Shown here in pieces: positions 47,675-60,299 of a stretch of DNA of 64,000 bases. Position numbers and translations under genes: made by a program. Every line of letters starts with the position of its first letter. Position 1 is the first letter of the stretch. The stretch spans positions 12,914,916-12,978,915 of the forward strand of contig JAAALK010000084.1 of the NCBI GenBank assembly GCA_019279435.1, read 5' to 3'. Below the pieces are notes generated by a model, which worked only from the letters and a program-made list of their open reading frames with translations, made no database searches and was not told the DNA's origin. The DNA is from Zizania palustris (taxonomy: Eukaryota > Streptophyta > Magnoliopsida > Poales > Poaceae).

Positions 47675-50512
47675 ATACATGCCCCTAGTTTCAGAGCATT
47701 AAGTGGCTGCTGATGCTTCAAAATTAACAAACACTATTATCCCTGCTGCTACATCTTCTCAATAGTCTATCCGTACAATCTTTTCATCTTGATTGCTAGA
47801 CGAAAGATATCGCAAGTCACAATAAGTAGTCCGGTCCTGTTGATGAGCGAGAACACATTCATTTTCTTAACCTTTGGCTTTAGAGGTTCTTCTTTTGCGG
47901 GTCCACTCTTGGCCTACTTGTCATCTTCAATTCTTAGTAGAGCAACTGGCTGCTAGAGTTGCGATCCCCCTTGGCCGATACCTCCTTGGCTCCCTTTATT
48001 ATCTTCTTCATCAGGTATTAGTCTGATTATCGGCCGATGATTCGGTAGGTCACCTTGGTGGTCCCTGGTGGTTCCTCTAGTTGTGGCTTAACGTATATAC
48101 GGCCAAAGTTTCCCCTGGCCCTTCCTTTGCTCTCCTTCATTTTCCTTCTGATCATCGTGAGTCCACCTCTCCAACCACCCGCCGATGCCTATCCTTAGGT
48201 GAGGCGGCCGCCTGCCGGCTGGGGGCAAGAATGTCCGTTGACATCTTGGCCCGATGGTTCAAGGCCTTTTACTGCGGCTTCATTAGTGACTACGTAGTGT
48301 GGTATGCCTATGAGTCCTTAGCCCACTACGAATACCCACATCGGCTATCTTTGGCCGATGTGCTAGCGAGCCCAGAGAGCGAAGCCATCTTCCTTGCTTG
48401 TATCTCTCCTTGTCTTCTTCCGATCAACTTCACGGTCGGTCCTACGCGTAAGCCATCTTATGCATTTTATCATCTGATGGTTTGTAACTGGTAGCTTGGT
48501 TTCGGTCAGCTACCAATCGATCTATTCTTCATCAGTTGGATCTAGGTTCGCGGTGAAGTAACAAGTTCCTTTGAGTTCAATCGTCTCTTCTCTATGACCG
48601 ATTCAATATCTCTCGGAGCACTCCCTTCTTGGGCCGCATGTAGAGTGTCGTTGATCCCTTACAAGAAATGGTGGTCTGAGGTAAGACAACACATCTTAAA
48701 CCGCCATTCCAACCACTTTTGTCTTTCATTGGATCTGGCCTTCACCGACATCGTCCTTGAGGTCTGTCCTGATTCCTGTGGCTTAGCTTGCTCTTTTGTT
48801 TTATTTTTCTTCCTCGTCTACTGACTCCCTTTCCTTTACAGGAGGATGAAATGGATGCCTCGTTGATGAGCCTAAGCGGTAGGTTGATACGATACGGGGT
48901 GCCATTGACCATTACCAACATAGGTAGTGTGGCCCCCACTCTGTCAGAATGGCTTGCCAAGAAGCGAGTCAAGGTCCCAGCGTGTAAACGCAATGCGTCG
49001 GACGTAGTGACGTGCCGCTCCACCAAGACTCGATCCACCTAGGTAATCTTCCTGGCCCTTGTTTTGTCGTACCTATCAAACTCCCATCTCCTCTTTGTGG
49101 TATTTTTGGCTCATAGTTGATGTTGTTTTCTTTCTTCCTCAGCCGACGCCACCAGCATCTTCTGTTGTGCGGACCCCCGTCGCTGCCGACGTACCTCCCC
49201 TGTTGCCACGTCCCCTTGCGTGGTGTTGGACTAGCTGATGGATGACCTAGGTAATGCTTAGCCAGCTTCGACTGTCGGAGACGCTGCCATGGACTTTGTC
49301 ATTGGGGCCGATACTCCAGAGGTCGTCATTGCTGACCCTGACATGCCGATCGATGCCACTGTTATAATTACACTAACTGGGGTCGACACATCGGAAGGTG
49401 TGCTGGCGGCCATCGAGACTGACACCGAGGTGCCTCCAGCTGATGGATCTCACCAAGTACTTTTGTTTCTTCTTCTTATCACCCTCCTCGTAACTTATAT
49501 CAGCCTTGAATGTAGCCGATGCCAAACACTATGGGCTCATTTGCCCCCTAGGGAAGTCTTGAAGATGAAGGTTCACACACCCTTCCAGTGGCTGTGGTGG
49601 AGGACAATACCGCTTCTTCTACTGCCGATGGCGCCCCGCAGCCGGCTGCCTCCACTAGGCCTACTAACATAAGCTTCCTTGTGTTTGTTTATCATGATAT
49701 CACGGTTTCTTGCATGACTTTCTTTCTTTATTTAGTCTTTTCCCAGTAGTTCTCTTTTGATGTCAGCCCTTGTATCGAGGCTGGTGAAGAGGTTATGGGT
49801 GCTCCTGCGTCGGTCGTGGATTAGCTCTCTCTAGAGGTCAAAGCGGTTCGTCGGACCTGCTGCGTTGTTTGGAAAACCCGGTGGAATTCTGGTCAAAGAT
49901 TTGGGGCCGATACGAGGCGCCTAAATGACATCTTGAACTTCCTTCCCCTGGAGTTAGTTGACATCCTTACGCCGGCCATGTACATGGAATTCCATCAACC
50001 AGTCATGTCGTGCAGCATTGCGATAGATGACTGATCACGCCAGCTACGCGTCATAATGAAAGGTGATCGAAAACCATGATGCAACAGTGCGAACCAAGGG
50101 CACCCTTTTGGATCAGCTTTAGGGCAAGTCATCGGTCACTTCGTAGGAGCTCGACCTGCTTAGGGCAGAGGAGGATGACTTGGCCATGATGCTAGATAGG
50201 GTGCAGGTAAATATCACCGCCAAGGAAGGTGCTCTGGCCTCCCTCCCGGTCTAGATTGAAGCTCAAAAACGCTGGCTCACCATTGCGGTCCGTCTCGCGC
50301 AACACCGACGCTGAGCCCTCCGGACATTCTTGGTTTGGATGACGAAGAATGTGCCACCCTTCGAAGCATTGACGCGATCCGGCTATAGGCGATCTAGGGT
50401 ATTCGCCATGCAGCTCGCATAGCCTCTTTTGTATCGGATCTTCAATCTGTAATTTGGGTACCATACTTCTGTAATATATCATTATTGATTCCCTGGCTTG
50501 GTGTTGAGCTAT
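47675..50512 (+). pseudogene. Opposite-strand ORF region of a gypsy-like element
   Basis: GC-richer than its surroundings, with broken plus-strand ORFs at 48081-48494, 48838-49042 and 49289-49672. The first contains RMSVDILARWFKAFYCGFIS and a Leu-rich stretch; I do not recognise the family. Later text around 49880-50210 can encode helical, Leu/Glu-rich segments. The layout (3' LTR, purine tract, then plus-strand exon-like ORFs and a T-rich tail near 50440) parallels the opposite-strand gene of the Tat copies. Gag and pol of this element are absent. Confidence 0.5.
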
Positions 50513-51147
50513 TGACGCCAAGATTTGGTAAAGCCTAGGGCCCACCAAGGATGTCGCACGGTCAATAAAGGTCAAAGAGGTCTGGTCAAAGAAAGTTAAG
50601 GAAGCCCGTTCATGACGTATGTGTGGCTAGATGAGAGAAGCCGATGGGCATAAAGATGAGAAGAAGATGAAGATTATCTAAAATTGATTAAGATAGGATG
50701 CTTGGATGGCAAGTCTCCGAATTATAAATATGTACCCCTTAGTTAGGTTTTTACACACATATCTGTCAAACAACTACTCAGCGTATCGCCACCCTTAGCT
50801 TCCAAGGTTAATCCCGACGGGATTCGGCACTCGGATCTGGACTGCATCATTCCGATCTCCGACGAAGAGGTGAGTACCGCCACCCCTGACGACCGTATAG
50901 ACTAGGTCAGTATCCTCATGGCTACATCAATTTGATCTCTTGAGGTGAACATCAAAATAGTACGGTCGCTGATTGTTCTTGGTGTATTTAGCTAGGTCTA
51001 AGGCTGCATCAAATTGATCTCTTAGATTGAGGTGATCTAGGTGTGATAGTTTGAGGCTTCATCAGTTAGGTCCGACATCTCTTGCTATTGTATCTCTTTC
51101 ATGCTATATACCGTTCATCTAAATAAAACATGCCCGATACATTGACA
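50513..51147 (+). repeat. LTR of the same family in inverted orientation
   Basis: TGACGCCAAG..ATTGACA, 635 bp, the reverse complement of 47135-47674 with divergence and with extra copies of a TGCATCAAATTGATCTCTT-like block (50926-51015). It is followed after two bases by a Tat LTR. A pair of LTRs in one element should be direct, so this arrangement is abnormal. Confidence 0.8.
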
Positions 51148-51149
51148 TA

Positions 51150-52668
51150 TGTTGGCGTAAAAGATTACGCTAACATGTTTAAAGAACTAAAGTGTTTAAT
51201 GATGAGGACATTACTAGCTCAGATATAACCATGCTTATACTTTACAATAAATAACCCAAGGTTCATTCATTCTATATTAGATTTACATTTTATATATTTG
51301 AGCTAAGGATGCTACACCATGAGTTGGCTTTGTTTTCAATTACATAAATTCTTTCATGGATCAAGCGACACGTTAAGAGCACATCAAGAGCATGGAACAT
51401 CATGGAAGTTGATTGGGGACCAAGTCAAGTTAATCCAAATATAATATGCAACTTTGAGATGTTATTTTTGTGCCAATAAAAAGTGGAGATAAAGTTCTAC
51501 ACGTATAGATTTCACACTCGGACTACAGGAACAACACCAAATTCAAACGCACATAACTTTATATGGAAGCTTCAATTAGGGTGATCTTGGACTTTTTGGA
51601 AAGCTTGAGATGGCCTCTTTCCAACGGATCCAGCTACACCTCCAGATTCCATCAGAGGAGATCGCAATCACCAAATCAATGCGTGTTCCTTTTTCAGGCC
51701 GAACCAATTAAGCACAGAATTTCCATTTTTTAGTCAATCTGTTTTGGAAATAATTAGTCCTTTCCATATGTAATAAGTTTTCCAAACTTTAGGAAAGACC
51801 CTAGGGCTATAAATAACCCTAGAGACTTCAGTTGTAATTGGGGTTGTGATTAGATAAAAGTTTAGCCAATGCTACTTGTCCGTGTAAACCCGTGATCAGT
51901 TAGATCACCGGTTTCACATTTCAGAACCCCAACTACCCTTTGTGCGTCTTTCAAATCTAGCAATTGTATTTGCTCCTTTATCTTGTTCTTTCTCGTTCTT
52001 CGATTGCTTACAGGAACAAGGTTGATCACCGATAAGATCAACCCTTGGAGTTGGTGTATCGATCGCTAAGGCGCAACACGAATGTCTCATACGGTTGTAG
52101 TCGGGTCATCAACGTTGTCTCCGCCCAATCGAAGTTATCTTATCTCTATCAACTCACCAAAGATCGGGCCATCCAATTCCTCCCCATCATTTAACAAATG
52201 AAGTGTCTGTTTAAGAAAACTATTCTAAGCATCCGATATTGATAATATCTTGAGATAGTTCGAAGTGTGTATTGAATATCTGAGTATTTGATACCCTTTA
52301 CAGAGTGAAGAGGGGGTATTTATAGACCGAATACATACGGAAAAGACTTCTTTACCCTTTAATTACAACCGACTAAGAAGATACTATTTAATATTCTTCA
52401 TAGGGTTAAAAGAGTAAAATGCTAGTCTAATCAGTGAGAAGATTTATCTTCCATCCTTGCTAACAGTAACCCTTCGGGTGAAGAGGCTTCGGGAGGCTCC
52501 GTCATGCCGAAGGCTTGACAGAGGCCTCCGCTGTAGAGGACTCAGAATACCATGAAGTCTTGATGCTGTATGCATCTTCGGAGATAAAGCTTCAAACTTT
52601 GTCTCTTCTACTTGTACTAATATGGAAGTTTCTTTGACTTCTGAAGGATGAAATATTTTCCCCCAATA
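51150..52668 (-). repeat. 3' LTR of Tat copy A2, interrupted by a solo LTR
   Basis: TGTTGGCGTAAAAGATTACG at the left and CCCCCAATA at the right (a change from CAACA). Without the 995-bp interruption (solo LTR plus one duplication copy) it is about 524 bp. The adjoining minus-strand CTAGGGGCTAC (52679-52669) is the polypurine tract. The internal region to its right holds part of the opposite-strand gene. Confidence 0.9.
51200..52189. repeat. Solo LTR of another family (990 bp) with TTTAA duplication
   Basis: TGATGAGGAC..CCCATCA, flanked by TTTAA on both sides (51195-51199 and 52190-52194). It contains GGGCTATAAATAACCC (around 51800), a likely TATA region, and a TCTTGTTCTTTCTCGTTCTT stretch, which suggests plus-strand orientation. 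No internal region is present, so it is the product of LTR-LTR recombination after insertion into the Tat LTR. Confidence 0.93.
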
Positions 52669-53847
52669 GTAGCCCCTAGAATACTTCTCTCCAAATGGCC
52701 TATGCAGTGAAGAGGGCAGTATACGCAAGCAATAATTTCATGCTTAGAATTTAGAAAGGAGCTTGAAAAACTTTACCATCCTTAGAAATATTCGGAAGTA
52801 GAAGGTCTTCAGACCAAATTCTGTGCGGATACGTTCACGAAGACGATTTCAGAGATAGATCCCTTGTAGAGCCAATATATCCGTTAGACTCTAGAGCCAT
52901 TAGACTCAGAAATAGAGCCGTTACTCTCTAAGAAGGCTATCGATCACTCCATCTCCATCGGTTGTAACTTTTTGTGAAACGTTCCTTCAAGTTATGATTG
53001 CGTCGAAACCGTAATAGGGCAACCAAATGACGCACTGTAACGTATAGTACAGAGAATTTCCAGCGCTATAAATAGGAAAGTAAAAGTGAACTTCAGATAC
53101 TTTACCGATTGTTTTCACACATCACCTTTCTTCTTCCTGAGCGCACATTCTCAAACACTCTTTTTCTCCGATAGCGAAGATTAGTCACAAAGTCCCCGTT
53201 CCTGCTTCGACCTTAGCTCATCAACAGGCGATGGCGGTGGCTGTGGCGGTGGGGCCTTCAGATAATCCTCATCTCGTAGGTGCTTTCGATCTTCGTCCGG
53301 CGTCGACCAAGTATAGCTTGGGGCGTTGTCTTGCTCGAAGAAGTCGATTACTGCGACAATCGCGGGAAAGATAGGGCCCAGAGTAAAGGTTCGCCAGCCT
53401 AGGAAGGAGGTGATCCCAGTTCCATGCACCAGAGAGGTGGTGGTATTTGAGGTTTTCTTTGAAGCTGGACTGGGACTCCCGGTGGTGGATTTCGTAACCG
53501 AGGTACTGAGATTGTTTCATGTCACCCTACCTCAACTTTCTCCCAATGTGATTGCTCGCCTGGCTATCTTCGAATGGGCAATATGAGCCGAAGGGTGCAC
53601 TGGGAGGGTAGAGATCTTCGCAGCCCTTCACAAAGCTTCATGCCAGCTGAAGACCTTTACTAGACTCGGAGGGGAGAAGATGGTGGTGGCCTTCGGGAGC
53701 ATAAACTTTCAACTCCGCGCCGAGTTCCAAGATCGGTTCCCAGCAAAGGCCATCAATGACAGGTGGTACTCCGACTGCATTCTTCATTGGTTCTATCCTG
53801 AGGTAGGGACGAATTGTGCATGGCGGGGCCCTTGGAGGATATTTTTG
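52669..53847 (+). pseudogene. Start of the opposite-strand gene, Tat copy A2 (truncated)
   Basis: After the polypurine tract and about 560 bases of leader, an ATG at 53231 begins a GC-rich frame that matches copy B with frame changes: VVFEVFFEAGLGLPVVDFVT and LFHVTLPQLSPNVIARLAIF (53430-53580). This is the most conserved part of the PF04195-like family. A stop follows at FEWAI, and the similarity continues (MVVAFGSINFQLRAEF) to 53847, where unrelated DNA begins. No further part of A2 is present before copy B. Confidence 0.75.
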
Positions 53848-55612
53848 TTGGACCGAAAACGGTGACCAGAGGGGGTGAATGAGAGCTTTTAAAATTTCAG
53901 ACTAAAAATAGCCTTCTGTTTTAATTCTGTCTTCTGCGGAACAGGCTTCGAACACACCCTTCGAAGTTCTGGTTTGGAGGTATTTTACAGCTCCAAAAAT
54001 AGGCTTCGCAAGGAGCAAAAGTTTGAAACTAAGAAGACTTCGCTCCACCCACAACCCCGAAAATTCAGCTCTGCTAAGTCAGTGCAGGCTTCGCACACAG
54101 GGTGCCTTCGAGCAGGCTTCGCACTTCACCCTTCGCAAGAGCGGACTTTCCTCTGAGGACTTCGATCAGCTCTGCTAAGTTAGTGTAGGCTCAGCGCACT
54201 GGGTGCCTTCGAGCAGGCTTCGCACTTCACCCTTCGCAAGAGCAGACTTCCCTCTACAGACTTCGGACAAATACTCAGCAACAACAACTGGTGCTAGGCT
54301 TCATACTTCGAAGTTCTAAACGCACACTGAACAGACTCCACCACGGACTTCGACAAAAGAAAACGGGCTTCGATCTAAGCCAACAACAGTGCTTCGCTAG
54401 TAATCAGAGAGGTCTAGCCTCCAGTTTACATAGAGCAAACAGACACTGAAAAACTCACACTTCACTCGAACAGGCTTCTCACACACTTCTCCAGAGAAGA
54501 TTCAATGCACAAACTCAACTCAAAAGAAGTGAGACTCAGAGAGATCAAAGCATGCAGTGAAGTACGCATACAAGTTCAAGCAGTAAATGAAAACAGAATC
54601 AAAACTTCATTGCTTGAACAGGGAACACAAAATGAACTCACAGACCGAATACAACGTGTGTGGTGGCTAGCACATGAGCTCAAAAATGACTGCTCAAAGT
54701 GTTGATGTGACCTAGCTAGCCTCCACTATTTATAGGCACTATTCAGCCCTGTGAATAGACTACTTTACCCCTAGGGTTTACACCGGTTTTGTCTCATCAG
54801 AATAGGGGGGTACAACTGGTAGTCTACTTTATTTGGAGGCTTCTTTTGTCAGCTTCGCAGAGGGGACAACACTAGTTTTTGCAGAGCAGACGCGGTCAGC
54901 CTTTGCAGTTTTGGACCCTTCTGAAGCCCCTCTTTGCACGCGAGGGGTGAGGTAGCTTCGGTGAGAAGCCTTGAGCTTGGCGGCCTTCGCTTTACCGTAG
55001 TCACCCTTCGATACAGAGACGGTTTTGAGCCGAAGCCATCAAAGCCCTTGGGCCTTCGCACCAACACCTTCAGAGTGGACCACCACGGCTTTGCAGCTTC
55101 TCCCAGCTCGAACTCCATCAGTCCGTGTACCGAAGCCATGCATGGCTAAAGTACCTCAAGTTAGCCTCATTCCGAAGCCAGCCTCATTCCGAAGCCAGCC
55201 TCATTCCGAAGTCAGTCTCACTCCGAAGTCAGCTTCACTCCAAAGTCAGCTTCACTCCGAAGTCAGCTTCACTCCGAAGCCCCACCTTCGGAGTACCACC
55301 CTTCGAAGTCCCTCCTTCGTCCAAGGCCTCCGCATGAAGCATTCCATGAGCACTTCGTCGTAGTGTCTCTCCCCAAGCAGCACTCCTTGATGATCCTCAC
55401 CCGGACCATGCCTTCAATGCACCTCGACTTCTGAGACCTTCGTCAGGTATACCTTCGAGTGCCTCCCTCTGGAGCACACTTCGAATGCCTTGCCTCATTG
55501 CTGAGGACTTGGTTCACCATACTCCGAAGTCACTCCATTCGGAGTACCCTTCGAAGTGTCTCGCCTCTGAGGACTTCATCTTGGAGTACCTTCACTCGGA
55601 GCCACACTCCGC
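53848..55612. repeat. Unidentified repeat-rich insert, possibly LTR-derived
   Basis: It begins TGTTGGACCGAAAACGGTGA and contains TATAAATAGTGGAGG on the minus strand (about 54737-54723), both LTR-like. There is a duplicated block of about 100 bp (TCAGCTCTGCTAAGT at 54066 and 54168, each followed by CTTCGCACTTCACCCTTCGC) and an 18-bp tandem repeat (CCTCATTCCGAAGCCAG type) at about 55165-55290. No matching right terminus or duplication is found at 55612, so it is truncated together with the adjoining Tat LTR. Confidence 0.6.
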
Positions 55613-56272
55613 ACTAATCTAATGAGAAAGAAGATAAGTCTTCCATCCTAGCTGGCGAGGAAGCTCTTGGAAGAACCCAAGTTTGAAGATATACTCCGAA
55701 CTAGCGTTCGCCGCCATACTTCGAACTTGATCCAATGTACTCCTAGAGTTACATGCTGGAAACCTTTGATTCAATCACCTGCCTTTGTCTAGTTACAACA
55801 ATAACCCCGAAGATGGAATATTTTCCCCCAACAGTAGCCCCTCGAATACGCTTCTCCGCTAGATCTGTAATGTTAGGAGAGCAGTATACGCAAGAAAAAT
55901 AGTCATGCGCAGGGGTTAACAGATTTAATCAATCTCCGTAATACGTGGAGAAGCAAAACTCGAATAAACTTCTAAGAAAGTTATGTTCGAACTATCTTAG
56001 AATTAACTTGCAGAGCCCGAAAGCTTTTTAGACTTAGAAGAAATAGCCGTTAGCTTTTTTCTTCCAACGGAAGTTACGTGATGCATCAACTGCGCAAAAA
56101 GATAACGGTTAAGAATGCGAAACGACAGATACAAACGGTAAAAAATCGTGGCCTGGGCTATAAATAGGGGGCCCAGATCCTTCCTAAATACCTTCTCACC
56201 GCTTTCGTGCAAACAACCCAACAGACAAGCCCTAGCCTCCATTTTTTCCCTTCAAGCAATCCGTGCGATTTC

Positions 56273-59200
56273 ATGGCGAAGACGAGCTTCAAGGTTCCGG
56301 GGGCGGCTTCAGCCCTAGCCCGGCAGCAGGCTACGACAGTAGCGGCAGCGGCGATGACTCCGTCAGTGGCAGCAGCAGCACCAATGGCGGCGCTAGGAAG
56401 AAATCCCCAACATGATAGTTCTCACGATCTTCTCCCGGCGTCGTCGAAGTATGCGGATCAATCTTACCAACTAGGACCTTCAACCTGCAAGAGGGAATCG
56501 CTCGCGGCTGCGATAGAAGGGAAGATCAGTTCGGAGATTGTTATCCACAAACCTGGAAAAGAAACTATTCCTTCGCCAAGGCCCGGAGAAGTGGTTGTCT
56601 TCGAAGCTTTTTTCGAAGCCGGATTAGGGCTCCCGGTTGTCGACTTCCTCACCGAGGTACTGGAATTATTCCATGTTACTCTTCCCCAACATTCTCCGAA
56701 TGTGATAGCACGTCTCGCCATCTTTGAATGGGCATTGCGAGCCGAAGGCTGCGAAGGAAGAGCAGAGATCTTCGCAGCTTTACACTGAGCTTCGTGCCAA
56801 CCGAAGACCTTCGTAGTCCCCGGAGGTGAAAATATGGTGGTGGCCTTTGGAAGTATTAATTTCTGGCTTCGGGACGAGTACGCTCTTGATTTCCAGCCAA
56901 GGCCATCAATGCCAGATGGTATACGAATTGGATTCTCCGATGGTTTTATGCCGAGGTTGGGGCAGGAAGTCGCCTAGCTGGACCTCTTCAGGACATAAAC
57001 TTCCAGAGGGAAGCCCTTGTCCACCCGGATCTAGGCCAGCTCAAAGCTCACCTTAGTCTTCTTCAACGCATTAGCCACCACTTGAGTATGAGGGACTTGG
57101 TGGAAGAATTCCTTGGACTGCAGATTCCTCCTCTGATGGCCAACTGGCCTATCATCTTTGAAGAAGATCTGGAGGGCGGACTCCGAAAGATTTCTTCGAG
57201 CTCGAGCCCTGCAGGTAACTTCGAAAACAACATGTTTCATATACACTTATTTGAAAAAATAACTAATGCCAACTTATCTTCCAGCCTCTCTAGCTCCTAT
57301 TACTTCAGAGCAAATTGTGCGAGCTTCGGAGAAAATTCTGGGCATTCCAACTCCGGCCGAGAAAGAATGGAGAGTAAAGTTAGTGGGTACTTGGGAACGA
57401 TTCAACCGAGTATGGGGAGTACTCATAATTGCTCCCCCTCCTCTTCCTGATTGGGTGCCTTCAGAATAAGGGCCGAAGAAGAGGAAAGCAGAAGATGGAA
57501 CTTCGACTTCTGCTAAGAATCCATCCAAGAAGGTAGCCCGAAAGCTGAAGAACGTGGCACCTTCGAGTCCAGTCTCAGATTCCTCTGAGGATGAAGGAAG
57601 ACTCCTTGTCAGATTGATTGACGAAGAGGAAAAACAGGCGCGCGCAAACACTGGTGTCGACGCAAACACACCAAATGTTCCAAGTAACTCCGGGCAAATT
57701 GGGACTTCGACTGCCCGGTCGGACTTGCCACGCGAAGCCCCTATGACCGAAAGCGGAACCGAAGTGGCTACAAAGTCAGCTTTGATTCCGGACGAAGTAG
57801 CGACTGTAGCTCTTGAAGAGGCTCCGACAGTCGAAACTTCAGTCTTGAATTTTGACTCCGATGAAGACTTTGGAGTAGCTTTTGACCCTCCAAGCAGCCC
57901 AATGCTCACCCGCCGACAAGACTTTGGGGGTAAACTTCGCATAATCCCTTTGTTCTTTTTTCCTACAAAATTATACAATGTATAATACCTTTGCCCCAAC
58001 AGGGTCCACTTCTATGGAAGAGGTTCGTCCCGAAGATACGGTTCCTGAGACTTCAGCGGTTCTGGAGCCAATTCCAGAAGTCGCCCAAATGGGACCTGGA
58101 AAAGGTAAAGGCAAGGTGGACGCCCTCCCTGCTCCGAGTTCAGGATTAACTCCAGTCTGAATCAACAGATGGAAGTCAATCTACAGAGGTGGGCCAGTTG
58201 ACTGAAGTTCGTGAAGATGCAGCCCAGTGCTCCGACCCCTCGCCGAACGAAGACGACCAAAGGGCCTTGTCTATGCTCCCTCTTCTAGCTCCTTTCTTGG
58301 AGCGAAGAGCTGGACTTCGGACTTTGCTCGAGCCTTTGGATCGAGCTAGCCACGAAGTCGGGGAGACAGACTTGGTAGCCATCCTGAGCGAAGCTGAGGG
58401 TTCGGAGCTCAACGCCGCTATAGAGTGTGCAGCATACCAGGTACGAAGTATCTGCAAAACAAAATTAATCTCATATACAAATAATTTCTCACCTTGGTTT
58501 TTCCTTCTTGCAGCAAGTAGTCTTGGCCCGAGCTGCAAACGTCTCAAATGAACGTGGAAGCCTTCGCCTTCGAGAGGAAATCACTACCCTTCAGCGAAAT
58601 CTTAACATCTCTGAAGGTCGGGTTTCGCACTTAGACAACATGGTTTCAATAGAGCGAAGGGCCAAACAAACCTTGGAAACTGCGAATAAAAAGCTCGAAG
58701 CAAAACAAATTGTGCTTCGGGCAGAAATAGAAAAGATGTGGGCTGAGCATGCTACGACGAGGGCTGAACTTGTCAAGCTCCAAAAAGAAAAGGCCAAAGC
58801 AGCAGAGGAAGCTAACCAACTGCTTAACCAGAAGAATTCTTTAGCTACGGAGGCAGCTAGTCTCTCCGCTGTGGTAGAGGAGCTGACTTCGGCGAAGGAT
58901 GCTTTACTCGAAGACAAGCTAAAGTCGGAGAAGGTAGTTGCGGAGGTCATGAACCAGCTCCTAGGTGTTCTAGAGTACTTCGGTACTACTGGGACACTTC
59001 CTTCAAATGACAACGTCTCCTTGCTTCGGTGGCTAAAAATGATCCAAGGAGCTGCAAAGATGATGAAGACAGCAGGCATTCGATACGGAGAAATCTCCGG
59101 ACAAGTGGCTGCTCTCGGCATACTTCGCTACTACGAAGATCTAGGAATATCCATAACTCCGAATGCAGGGGCGACTCCCATTATCTTCGACGACAGCTGG

Positions 59201-59900
59201 CTCCTTAATCCTTCTGAAGACATGGCTACTGCTTGGCAAGCCTTCCAAGCTTCATGGAGAGACGAAGGTCGTACTGCGATCAAGGCTTGGATTGATGAAG
59301 GGCAACGCCAGAAGCAAGCTCGGTCACAAGCTTCGAAGTAGCCAGCCTCCGCCAAACCCGCAGGTCTAGATTTGCTTTAGGATCCTAACTATGTAAAGAA
59401 TCGTGTTTTTCATACATTATGAATGAAAATTTGCTTATCATGTTTTTAGGCTTCACCTCACACAGATGATATCGAAGTGTTAAACATTAACGAAGAACTC
59501 CGCCTGTTATGGGCTACCTTCGATCTTTTAAAACTTCACAAGCGACCTCGATTTTTAGTTCCTCGAGATAGCTCCGGTGCAATTGTGCCCGAAGTATGTA
59601 AAGATATATTATCTTATATTAAAGAGGAAGAAAAAGAAGTTAACTTGGAAACTTCATCTTCTGAAGACATTGCGTGGTCTGAAGATGAAGGTATTGCTGA
59701 AGCTTAGGGGAAAAAACTTGAAGAACTTGGAAGTTGGGAAAGAAGCCCCGAATGACTCCGAACTTGGGCAGAGCTTCAACAAGAACAAAAAGATTTTAAA
59801 GCTTCGAATGGAGGTAGAAGAGTTAAACGTAAAGTTGTTATAACTCCTGGATCTGAAACTAGTCGTTCCAACCTTAGCAATAGCTCTAGAGATCGAAGGG
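56273..59900 (+). pseudogene. Opposite-strand intron-containing gene, Tat copy B
   Basis: Five exons with GT..AG borders: 56273-57214, 57285-57929, 58003-58440, 58514-59363 and about 59450-59900. The first intron borders agree in phase (P-A then A-S-L). Exon 1 holds the conserved domain of the putative gypsy type transposon family (PF04195): PRPGEVVVFEAFFEAGLGLP, LFHVTLPQHSPNVIARLAIF. Exon 2 has PKKRK, a nuclear-localisation-like run, and an acidic region. Exon 4 is a long coiled coil followed by GVLEYFGTTGTLPSNDNVSL. Lesions: TGA at 56787, TAA at 57467, frame changes near 58150, and a stop TAG near 59339. Known in Grande and some other Tat elements as an extra antisense gene of unknown function. 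It would be transcribed toward pol from near the 3' LTR. Confidence 0.78.
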
Positions 59901-60299
59901 GTCTTCGATTCCTTATCGGTATAGACACCGATTTTTCATGATGTAATTATAATTTGTTCAGATAATAAATATTGATTTTAAAATTGTCTCCCTACTTCCC
60001 AGCCCCTCTTTGGGTGTAAGCAACTTCGAACTATATTCAAAGTTGGTTAAGCGCAAAGAAAAACTTAGGAGTATAATTTTGGAGGCTCGGAGCCCCTCAG
60101 CAATTTAAAGATTGATTAAAATCTTATAAAGTGTCTTCGACTACTTGAAGTCTGAAAATTGGTAACTTAGTACCTTTTGCTTTGAAAGAGATCACTTTGG
60201 ACAAGTTTCCGGACACTTTAGTGTCCCAAATGATTGGTCACTTTGGACTCTTTTCACAGATATTCGAAGCTTATCAGCTCAACTCTGTTTTGTTTTGGC

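Noticed and set aside
57274..57999. 241-codon minus-strand ORF
   Set aside because: It is the complement of exon 2 of the opposite-strand Tat gene, whose splice sites and protein similarity support the plus strand.
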